From positions 310,001 through 374,000 of the forward strand of contig CBDDCT010000002.1 in NCBI GenBank assembly GCA_965226185.1: a DNA stretch of 64,000 bases. Direction: 5' to 3'. The stretch is from CBDCYS01 sp965226185. GTDB taxonomy: Bacteria; Acidobacteriota; Terriglobia; Bryobacterales; UBA6623. The notes under the pieces were generated by a model that saw nothing but the letters and a program-made list of their open reading frames with translations, searched no databases and had not been told where the DNA came from. This document shows, in pieces, positions 17,671 to 25,521 of this stretch. A program made the position numbers and the translations under genes. The first letter of the stretch is position 1. Every line of letters begins with the position of its first letter.

Positions 17671-18768
17671 GTGATACTGCTGAAGAAGAACGGACGAACT
17701 AGACCTGTTGGATTGGGTTCGCTCGGGGTGACGGGGCTTAGCTTGCTGCTGCTGACCGGACCCCTTGCCAAGGCTCAGGACAGCGACGCCCCCAGGTTCC
17801 CGACTGTCGGCGATCGCATGGTTAGCGAGAGCAATCTCTCCGCGGAGAGGGGGGCATCCGCTCTTTCGGATCAATCCGATGCGGAAGGGTCTAAAGCGGA
17901 CGGATCCTACCGGCTGGGCCCGGGCGACGAAGTCGCGATTGAAGTGATCGGGGAGGACGAGATTTCGCGTTCGCAGATGCCGATTGGCGCGGATGGCGTG
18001 ATCTACGCTCCGCTGGCCGGACCGGTACAGGTGCAGGGCCTGAATGTGGGGGAGGTCCGGGAGCTTCTCACCGGGCGCCTTCGTACCTACATTCACGAAC
18101 CGCAAGTCATTGTTCGTGTCGTCAAGTTCGGCAGTCAGTCTGTTTCGGTGATTGGCGCGGTCAAGCGGCCCGGTTTGCATCAACTGCGGGGCCGGAAGTC
18201 GCTGATCGAGGTATTGTCTCTGGCTGGAGGGCTTCGCGAGGATGCCGGGCATGTCATCAAGATCACCAGAAGGCGGGAACAGGGCCGGATTCCGCTCGCC
18301 ACGGCACGAGACGACTCGACCGGGCGCTTCAGTGTTGCGTCGGCGAACATCGAAGACGTGCTGAAAGCCAATCACCCGGCTGACAACGTGATCATTGAGC
18401 CGAACGACGTGATCTCCGTGCCAAGGGCGGAAATGGTGTACGTGATCGGTGCTGTTGGCCGCTCGGTCGGCTTCGTGCTCCGTGAGCAGGAGAGCATTTC
18501 CGTCCTCCAGGCCTTGGCGCTGGCGGGCGGGGTTGACGGAACCGCCGCTACCAGGAAAGCCAGGATTCTCCGTCCCGCACCCGGCGGAGGCGGGAGGCTC
18601 GAGTTGCCTGTCGACCTGAAGAGCATCATGGAAAGCAACTCCGAGGACGCCGCTTTGCAGCCCGAGGACATCCTGTTCGTGCCGAACAGCTCAGGCAAGA
18701 CGGCCGCCCGGCGGGCGGCCGACGCGGTCATTCGAGTGGCCACCGGCGTGGTCATCTTTCGGCGATAG
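17671..18768 (+). CDS. Polysaccharide export outer-membrane protein (Wza-like, SLBB domains)
   Basis: A 365-residue protein starting at GTG 17671 with a signal sequence ('LGVTGLSLLLLTGPLAKAQ'). Residues about 75-155 are the polysaccharide export domain ('YRLGPGDEVAIEVIGEDEIS', 'GPVQVQGLNVGEVRELLTGRL', 'VIVRVVKFGSQSVSVIGAV'). Two SLBB domains follow (about 160-250 and 265-350, each with 'V.GAV.R.G' and 'LSLAGG/LALAGG'). The family forms the outer-membrane channel for capsule or EPS export with a Wzc-like partner, which is the next gene 27 bases downstream. Confidence 0.93.
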   Translation: MILLKKNGRTRPVGLGSLGVTGLSLLLLTGPLAKAQDSDAPRFPTVGDRMVSESNLSAERGASALSDQSDAEGSKADGSYRLGPGDEVAIEVIGEDEISRSQMPIGADGVIYAPLAGPVQVQGLNVGEVRELLTGRLRTYIHEPQVIVRVVKFGSQSVSVIGAVKRPGLHQLRGRKSLIEVLSLAGGLREDAGHVIKITRRREQGRIPLATARDDSTGRFSVASANIEDVLKANHPADNVIIEPNDVISVPRAEMVYVIGAVGRSVGFVLREQESISVLQALALAGGVDGTAATRKARILRPAPGGGGRLELPVDLKSIMESNSEDAALQPEDILFVPNSSGKTAARRAADAVIRVATGVVIFRR

Positions 18769-18795
18769 GCGGATAGAGCATTAGCAGATAAAGTA

Positions 18796-21171
18796 ATGGA
18801 TGAATTCCAGAGATTCAGCGATCGCATTCCGCCCGTCAAAGTCGTCGCCGCCGGCCGGCCTCGAAATACGGCTGGTGTTCCCTCGACGGCTGACTTTTCG
18901 GATGAACAGGCTGAACCCACGATAGGCGAGTACTGGACGATTCTGGCCCGCCGAAAGTTTCGGATCCTGCTAGTGGCAGTGGTTGGAGCGATTGCCGCGC
19001 TGCTGCTCAGCATTCCGCGGACGCCGATCTATCAGGCCCGCGCTTTGCTGGAAGTTGATTCTCCTAACGGCGACCCTCTGCGCGTGCGATCGTCTGGGAT
19101 GCCCGCGATGCCCAGCCCTTCAGCGGCTGAGTTCTATATCGCTACCCGGGTCGAGATTCTCGAAAGCCGTTCCTTGCTCCGGCGCGTTGTAGAGAAGCTG
19201 AAACTCGACGCCAGACCCGAGTTTCACTATTCGACGGACCGCTTCTCGGCTTGGCGTAAGGCGCTGGAGCTGCCGCCGGCCCCGGTCGTGCCGGCTCACG
19301 AGCGGGCGCTTTCCGCCGCGGCTTCCAGCTACAAGATTGTTCCCTCCAGGAATACCGGAATCATCGAGGTGGTTTCGGAGTGGCCGAGTCCGCGCTTAGC
19401 GGCGGACTTCGCTAACACAATGGCCGAAGAGTTCATTCAGTCCAACCTGGAGGCCCGCTGGCAAGCGGCCGAGCGTAGCGAGGAATGGTTCGGACTGCAG
19501 CTCGACAAGCTCCGGATCCAGCTCGAGCAATCCGAAGAAGAACTGCGGCGGTACGCTCGCGAGAGTGGGTTGATGTTTGTTTCCGATAACGAAAATGTGT
19601 CCGAACAGAAGTTGAGCCAGCTCCAAGCCGAACTTCTGCGAGCGCAAGCCGGGAGAATCGCAATCCAATCCCGCTACGAGCTGATCACGACCCGCCGGCC
19701 TGAAGAATTGAGCGCGATGATCGACCCCGCCAACTACCAAATCCAAAGGAATGACTTGCGCCGCCGGCTCGCCGAACTGCGGACGACCTACACGCCCGCG
19801 CATAACAAGGTGAAACGCGTCGAGGCTCAGTTGGCGCAGCTCGACGAGACGATCGAGAACGAGCGAGCAAATAAACTCGAGCAGATCCGCAACGAGTTCG
19901 AGGCCGCACGGCGGCGGGAGCAACTGCTCGCGGCCGACTATGGCCGACAGGCCAAGCTGGTTTCGGATCAGACCGGGAAGTCGATCCAGTACAACATCCT
20001 CAACCGGGAAGTGGATACCTATCAGCAGCTTTACGACCATCTCTTGAGGCAGGTTAAGGAAGCGGGCGTGTTGTCGGCCATGAGCGCCAGCAATATTCGT
20101 ATCGTCGACCCGGCGATTGCCCCGAACAAGCCCATCCGTCCGGACCACGCGTCGAGCGCTCTGCTGGGACTGTTGACCGGGCTTCTCAGCGGAATCGCTT
20201 TAGCCTTCATAAGCGACCGCGGAGACCGCACACTGCGGCAGCCCGGTGACGCTCGCGCCTGCCTGGGATTGCCTGAACTTGGTGTCGTGCCAACTTGCCG
20301 CGGGAATGCGGATCCGCCAGGCACGCGCCGGAAGCGCGTGGTGCGGCTAAGATTTCGGCCCCCGAAAAAGACTGGCAGGGCAAGCCTTTCGTACACGAAT
20401 GGTCCGGGAAGCCCGCGAAGAAATGGAACCAGGAAGACCGAGCTGATGAGCTGGCACGAGCCGCCGTCTTGCTTCGCGGAGTGCTTTCGGGTTGCCGCAA
20501 CGTCGATCCTTTTTGCCGCCGCGGTTCAGACGAATCGGCGCGCGTTCGTGATCACGAGCTCGCGCGCTCACGAGGGCAAGACGACTGTCGCGAGCAACCT
20601 GGCTATCACGCTGGCTGGAGTTCACGACCGCGTGCTGCTGGTTGACGCTGATGTGCGCCGGCCGCGGCTTCATCAGATCTATGGTGTTCCCAATATTTGG
20701 GGACTTTCGAACTTGTTGCGAGAATCTCAACCCCCGCGAGACTACGATGTCGACGGGTTGTCGCTTCGTACCGACATCCCCGGCCTCTTTCTGCTGCCCA
20801 GCGGGCCTTCGGCCGAGAGCATCGCAACCCTGCTCCACACTCACTCGGCAACCGAACTCGTGAAACGGTTGCGGGGGCAGTTTGAAGTGGTCATATTCGA
20901 TTCACCTCCAGTGATGGAGTTTTGCGAAGCACGCGTGCTCGGGCAATTAAGTGACGCGGCCGTGCTGGTGGTCCGTGCTGGACGCACAACCCGGCAGGAT
21001 GCGCGGGCCGCCGCCGAAAGATTCGCCGAAGACGGGACAACTGTGCTGGGTACGATTCTCAACCGCTGGGACACACCGGATTACAAGAAACAGGCGGCCC
21101 CGATTGATTACTACCGCGGTTACAATTCCGGGCGCCGTCCGCGCCAGATAGCAGCGCCGGGGCCCTCCTAG
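18796..21171 (+). CDS. Wzc-like chain-length regulator/tyrosine autokinase
   Basis: A 791-residue fusion. The Wzz domain starts near residue 40 ('GEYWTILARRKFRILLVAVVGAIAALLL', first membrane segment about 55-75). A long coiled coil runs about 210-400, and the second membrane segment is near 450-470 ('ALLGLLTGLLSGIALAFI'). The cytoplasmic BY-kinase domain has Walker A 'SSRAHEGKTT' (GKT at 594-596), Walker A' 'VLLVDADVRRPRLH' and Walker B 'VVIFDSPPV'. A short C-terminal tail carries a few tyrosines ('DYYRGYNSG'). The family controls chain length and, with Wza, export; autophosphorylation regulates it. It is predicted to sit in the inner membrane and act with the 17671 product. Confidence 0.94.
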   Translation: MDEFQRFSDRIPPVKVVAAGRPRNTAGVPSTADFSDEQAEPTIGEYWTILARRKFRILLVAVVGAIAALLLSIPRTPIYQARALLEVDSPNGDPLRVRSSGMPAMPSPSAAEFYIATRVEILESRSLLRRVVEKLKLDARPEFHYSTDRFSAWRKALELPPAPVVPAHERALSAAASSYKIVPSRNTGIIEVVSEWPSPRLAADFANTMAEEFIQSNLEARWQAAERSEEWFGLQLDKLRIQLEQSEEELRRYARESGLMFVSDNENVSEQKLSQLQAELLRAQAGRIAIQSRYELITTRRPEELSAMIDPANYQIQRNDLRRRLAELRTTYTPAHNKVKRVEAQLAQLDETIENERANKLEQIRNEFEAARRREQLLAADYGRQAKLVSDQTGKSIQYNILNREVDTYQQLYDHLLRQVKEAGVLSAMSASNIRIVDPAIAPNKPIRPDHASSALLGLLTGLLSGIALAFISDRGDRTLRQPGDARACLGLPELGVVPTCRGNADPPGTRRKRVVRLRFRPPKKTGRASLSYTNGPGSPRRNGTRKTELMSWHEPPSCFAECFRVAATSILFAAAVQTNRRAFVITSSRAHEGKTTVASNLAITLAGVHDRVLLVDADVRRPRLHQIYGVPNIWGLSNLLRESQPPRDYDVDGLSLRTDIPGLFLLPSGPSAESIATLLHTHSATELVKRLRGQFEVVIFDSPPVMEFCEARVLGQLSDAAVLVVRAGRTTRQDARAAAERFAEDGTTVLGTILNRWDTPDYKKQAAPIDYYRGYNSGRRPRQIAAPGPS

Positions 21172-21330
21172 CGAGAAGGATCTTGGCATACTTGACCTCA
21201 CCCGGTCAGTTCCTCATGAAACCAGGTTGCCTTAGCGGCCTCCTTACTCCGCGAACCATCTGAACATCGGAGCCGTAAGCAAGCCTCAGCGGAAGAGTCG
21301 CCCGTTCCAGAATTCCCTCCTGCTCAAGTG

Positions 21331-22905
21331 ATGCACGCTTCACCATTCGCCTCCCTCGTGGAGTTGCCGTCCGCCGACACGGCTACTTGGCGGCCCAACG
21401 CCGGCGAACCGCGCTTAACGTTTCGGGCAGGGCGGGTTCCGGCCGACCCTTCGCGCCTGCGAGGCTACGGGCCGCTGCGTTTTATTCTCGACTTGACAGG
21501 ATTCCTTGTTGCGTGGAAGATTGCGCCGCTATTGAGCGGATTGCAAGCGATGGGAGAAAGCAGCGGCATGTTTTCAGGGAGCGCCCTGCCGGCGGCATTG
21601 AGTCCGCCCGGTTCTGACTGGGTGAGTCTTCCCTTTGCCTTGTGCTTTCTTGGGGCAGTCTGCCTGGGAGCAAAAAGGATGGCTGGGGGGCGGGAACTTC
21701 CACGGCCGAGCGGCATTCCCGGGATGATTTTTGTTGCCGGGGCGCTGACACTGGCCGCGGTTTTCGTTTCCAGCCGAGTTGGAGGCGGCCTGTCGCTGTC
21801 CCTGGCAATTTCATTCGCGCTCTTGACGTGCTTGGCTTTGAAGGTCTCGAGCCTGCTCGCCTCCGCTGCCGCGTCATTTATGCAGCGCGGATGGCCGCGA
21901 GTCGAACGGGTAGCGGTCGTCGCCCGCAACGGCATTTCCGCTGACTTCGCGCAACAGCTCCGAAGCAACGGCAGCCACCTTGCGGGCGTGATCGTTCCTC
22001 CCAACGGACGCGGTTCGGTTCGGCGTCGTTCCGTTCGCCGCTCCGGCAGGACGGTTCTCGGAGACACCAATCAGCTAGCGGCGATCATCAACCGCTGCGC
22101 TATCGACCGGCTCATCTTCTTGGACGAAGGTCTTGAGCGAAGGCTAGTCCTTGATGGTCTGGCAGTCGCACGGCGGATGGGCATTCGGGCGGCCTGCGCT
22201 CTGACTCCTCTCGCCGGCGAAAGTCACGTGCGGCTAAGCGAGTATTGCGGGCTTCGTGTTCTCGAAATTCGTCCCACTGCCTTTGCCCGGCCTCGGGAGC
22301 TGATCAAGCGACTCTTCGATATCGCGGCGGGAAGTGCGTTGTTGCTGCTGCTGAGTCCTTTTCTGATTCTTCTGGCCTTGATGGTCAAGCTGAGCAGTCC
22401 CGGCCCGGTGCTGCATAGCGGGCCGCGGGTCGGCAAGGGCGGGCGCTACTTTACTCTTTACAAGTTTCGTTCCATGTGCGACGAATCCGGAGGACGATCC
22501 GGCGTAGAATCGAGAAATGAAAAGAACGGCCACCTCTTCAAGATTCGAAATGATCCTCGGGTAACGCCCGTGGGAGCTTTTCTGAGGCGCTATAGCTTGG
22601 ACGAGTTCCCGCAACTGTTCAACGTCCTGGCCGGTCAGATGAGCTTGGTCGGACCCCGTCCTTTGCCCGCCGAGGATCTTGAGCCTGATGGTCAGAGCCG
22701 GGAATTCAGGACCTGGGCGCGAGAAAGATCGGATGTCCCACCCGGCATCACCGGGTTATGGCAAGTTAGCGGCCGTAGCAGCTTGCCTTTCGAGGATATG
22801 GTTGAACTCGACCTGGACTACATCCGGCGCTGGTCACTGGGATTTGATTTGAAGATACTTCTGGAGACGCCGCGTGCCGTTCTGTCTGGGCGGGGAGCCT
22901 ACTGA
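21331..22905 (+). CDS. Undecaprenyl-phosphate sugar phosphotransferase (initiating transferase)
   Basis: A 524-residue polytopic protein of the WcaJ/WbaP (PHPT) type. Four to five N-terminal membrane segments are followed by a CoA-binding-like middle domain. A bacterial sugar-transferase catalytic domain follows from about 325 ('RELIKRLFDIAAGSALLLLLSPFLILLALMVKL', 'YKFRSMC', 'RVTPVGAFLRRYSLDEFPQLFNVLAGQMSLVGPRPL', 'PPGITGLWQVSGRS'). It transfers a hexose-1-phosphate to undecaprenyl phosphate at the inner membrane, the first step of EPS repeat-unit assembly. Start ATG 21331 follows directly after an in-frame GTG at 21328; no strong ribosome site distinguishes them. The 157 bp gap from the kinase gene may hold a separate promoter. 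Confidence 0.94.
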   Translation: MHASPFASLVELPSADTATWRPNAGEPRLTFRAGRVPADPSRLRGYGPLRFILDLTGFLVAWKIAPLLSGLQAMGESSGMFSGSALPAALSPPGSDWVSLPFALCFLGAVCLGAKRMAGGRELPRPSGIPGMIFVAGALTLAAVFVSSRVGGGLSLSLAISFALLTCLALKVSSLLASAAASFMQRGWPRVERVAVVARNGISADFAQQLRSNGSHLAGVIVPPNGRGSVRRRSVRRSGRTVLGDTNQLAAIINRCAIDRLIFLDEGLERRLVLDGLAVARRMGIRAACALTPLAGESHVRLSEYCGLRVLEIRPTAFARPRELIKRLFDIAAGSALLLLLSPFLILLALMVKLSSPGPVLHSGPRVGKGGRYFTLYKFRSMCDESGGRSGVESRNEKNGHLFKIRNDPRVTPVGAFLRRYSLDEFPQLFNVLAGQMSLVGPRPLPAEDLEPDGQSREFRTWARERSDVPPGITGLWQVSGRSSLPFEDMVELDLDYIRRWSLGFDLKILLETPRAVLSGRGAY

Positions 22906-23148
22906 GCAAGGAGCACAGCCCTCGGGCGAAATTCGGGGACTGCCACCGTGTCCTGCCGCCTATGTCGTGGAATTCGGCAGGGGTGCGGTGTCCTCGGAGC
23001 GGGATTTTAATGCTCCGCGGTTTGTTCGCCATGGTCGATGTGTTCCCTTCGGTGTTGGTTCCCTCCGACCATCTTACGAGCTGATTTGTTAACAGAGCGT
23101 TGCCACCTTCGGTTATGACGGGTCTGCTTTTGCGCGGGAATTTTTTTC

Positions 23149-25344
23149 TCAATGGAAATTAAATCCGCTGCGCACAACCATGAGGGCGACCGTGCCGGCA
23201 ATTGCCACCGCCAGCAACGCCCACACCAACCAGGGGCGGCCCCGGACGCCTCTTGCGCCGCTCGGGTATCCCGGCACGCAAGTAAAGTAATGCGCCTGGC
23301 GCCGGGTCAATCGCATGCGCGCGTTGATGGCCCACCCGGAGGCCTCGAGGATAGCGCTTAGGTCCCGCCGGCGAAGCTTCAGATGAGCGACAAAGGAGGC
23401 AGGTATCGCGACGGCCGCCACCGCGGCCAGGATGCCGGCGAGGGTGGATTGCCAAGTCAGGCTGGCGAAGGTCTTTACAACAAATGCGGCCGAGGACCCG
23501 AGCGCGGCAAGAGCAATGCCTCCTCCCGCCAGCAGCCCTCCAAGCGCTTGGCCGGAAGGAGCCGATGGGACTTGTGAGGCAGGCTGTTTCTTCGCGAAGG
23601 CAGCTTGGACGCCGGTAACAGCTTCCGAGCCCGCGGCGTCGAGCTTCTCTTCCGCGGCGCCTGTGATCTTCTCGATCTTGCCCGTAACCGCTCGAGCTAA
23701 GCGCTGGAAGGGCGCCATGACGGCTTCCCATAAACTGATAGGATTCTCGACGATCTCGACCACTAAGGCATCCATCTCCCGGCCATCCACCTCATGGAAA
23801 ACGCCTCTCTTGCCTACGTACAAGATTCCCCTGCTGCCGGAGGTCACCGGAACCGCAACCTCGTAGAGCTTTCCCTTCTCTTTCGATCCGACCTCCACAT
23901 AGAGCACTAACATGTTGCTCGCGCGGGCGATGTTTGCGTGCTGAGAACGGTCATGAACCCGGATGCTCAGGTTGAAGTGACGGCCGTCCATGATGAGTGT
24001 CCCCATCTCAAAAAGGGCCCGTCTTTTCGGGTTGTAGAGGTCGGGAAAGCTCACAAAGTTGTTGGCGAACGAAAGCAGATAGGCCTGGTAAAGGATGACC
24101 TTCTCCAGGAGGCGGACATTATCGAGAACGAAGGCGGTCGTCTTGCTCTGATCCATTAGCTCACGAGCGGCCCGAACCAATTGGGAGTCGTTCAGATACT
24201 CCCGCAGTCTTTCAGCGCCCAGGCCCTCGACCCGGCAAGCCGGTTTCGAATCGATCCAGATCTCATGCGGGCGAAAGCACTCCTTTACGTGGCCCCACTG
24301 CTGTTTTGTCAGTTCCTTCTCGGTTGCGCCTTCCAGCAACGGCAAGAGAACCCTCTTTCGAAGATCCTCGAGCTGTACGGCGTAATGGGGGTTGATTCGA
24401 CTATCGAAGTCCAGCACGCCGTCTGGCTGGGGGGGAGCCAGAGGAGCTCTGACCAGCAGGGATTGGACGGCGGAAGGATCGGCAAAATCGACTTCCTCCA
24501 GGTGTGAGCTGCCTGCCAGCATCTGCTCACCGACACGGCGATCCAGGAGGAGGGTCTGGCAGAGTGCGAAGTATTCATCGATCTTGTTCCGTAGGGAGGA
24601 GAACAGGGAGTAGGCGGAGAAGGTTGCCTCGCCCAAAGGCATGACGGGAGAGAAGGGTTCCTCATCAACCCGCTCGGCTTTTGCCAGCCAGCAGAGGAAC
24701 GACTCGGTCTCGGTTAGAAATTCATCCAGGTACTTCCGGCTTACTCCCTTGGAACCACTGGGATGCGAGTCGCCGCCGACAGTCGCAAGGATGTCGCTCA
24801 GAAACTGGCGGAGCGCGGCAGCGTCGTCACCCTGTGCAGCCTCGGGCAAGACGATCCCCGCCTCGCTGACCGCGCGGCCCTCCTCCTCTTCCTTAATCCG
24901 CCTCACCTGATCGAGGGTGATCCGGGAATTTTCGGTGGAGCCAAGACGCTTCACGATCTTGATGGCGGTCTCGACAATGCGCCGGCCCTCGGCGCTCTCA
25001 TTGCGAATTGCAGCCAACACCAGGGCGGTGTTGCCGGCGTTGGCGCCGGCGTAGTCTTGCAGATGTTCAAAGAGCCAGGAAATCGCTTGACGAAGCTCGG
25101 AGCATCCTATGCGCCCGTCATGGTCGGTGTCCACAAGCTCGAGGAAGACGGGGTCAGCGTTGATGGCCGCGATCGGAGCGCTCGTAGCGACCCAGTGGGC
25201 TTCATCCAGTTCGCCGACGCGACGTAAGTCCCAGGCGTTCTCGACCTTGAGTTGAAGCGTGCTGCCAAAATGCTGGAAGCGAAAGCCACCCCCACGATTC
25301 TTGCCGGTAAGAGCGTCCTTTGGGCCCCATGCCATATCAGGCAC
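23149..25344 (-). CDS. Uncharacterised membrane protein with an EF-hand motif
   Basis: A 731-residue protein that I cannot assign to a characterised family. Near residue 75 there is a canonical EF-hand loop (DTDHDGRIGCSE), suggesting Ca2+ binding. The middle is helical and charged ('FLTETESFLCWLAKAE', 'LEDLRKRVLLPLLEGATEKEL', 'VLDNVRLLEKVILYQAYLLSFANNFVSFPDLY'), followed by a beta-rich part ('MLVLYVEVGSKEKGKLYEVAVPV'). The C-terminal quarter contains an Ala/Gly-rich region and three membrane spans (about 600-625, 630-655 and 705-725). It is read against the flanking EPS genes and interrupts their order. M4 is an alternative start. Confidence 0.8.
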   Translation of the reverse strand: MPDMAWGPKDALTGKNRGGGFRFQHFGSTLQLKVENAWDLRRVGELDEAHWVATSAPIAAINADPVFLELVDTDHDGRIGCSELRQAISWLFEHLQDYAGANAGNTALVLAAIRNESAEGRRIVETAIKIVKRLGSTENSRITLDQVRRIKEEEEGRAVSEAGIVLPEAAQGDDAAALRQFLSDILATVGGDSHPSGSKGVSRKYLDEFLTETESFLCWLAKAERVDEEPFSPVMPLGEATFSAYSLFSSLRNKIDEYFALCQTLLLDRRVGEQMLAGSSHLEEVDFADPSAVQSLLVRAPLAPPQPDGVLDFDSRINPHYAVQLEDLRKRVLLPLLEGATEKELTKQQWGHVKECFRPHEIWIDSKPACRVEGLGAERLREYLNDSQLVRAARELMDQSKTTAFVLDNVRLLEKVILYQAYLLSFANNFVSFPDLYNPKRRALFEMGTLIMDGRHFNLSIRVHDRSQHANIARASNMLVLYVEVGSKEKGKLYEVAVPVTSGSRGILYVGKRGVFHEVDGREMDALVVEIVENPISLWEAVMAPFQRLARAVTGKIEKITGAAEEKLDAAGSEAVTGVQAAFAKKQPASQVPSAPSGQALGGLLAGGGIALAALGSSAAFVVKTFASLTWQSTLAGILAAVAAVAIPASFVAHLKLRRRDLSAILEASGWAINARMRLTRRQAHYFTCVPGYPSGARGVRGRPWLVWALLAVAIAGTVALMVVRSGFNFH

Positions 25345-25376
25345 ATTATAGTTTGATGTCTGGGCTAAGAAGGTAG

Positions 25377-25397
25377 CCCGCGGCCCGAAGCCGCGGG
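25377..25397. repeat. Palindromic intergenic hairpin
   Basis: A perfect 8 bp stem CCCGCGGC/GCCGCGGG with a 5 nt loop. It is followed by a GC-rich 'GTCGGGCCTCCGGC' tail, in the divergent gap between the EF-hand protein and the fusion gene. It resembles REP-type units rather than a terminator, as there is no T-run. Confidence 0.55.
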
Positions 25398-25521
25398 AAA
25401 CGTCGGGCCTCCGGCTGTCTTTTATCGGGCGCGCTCAGTAATCATTGACGAACTCTGAATCCGCAGGGGTTTCCCTTGCGGCCATGTTCTCCCGCGCCGG
25501 CGGCGGGAGGCGGACCATCCC

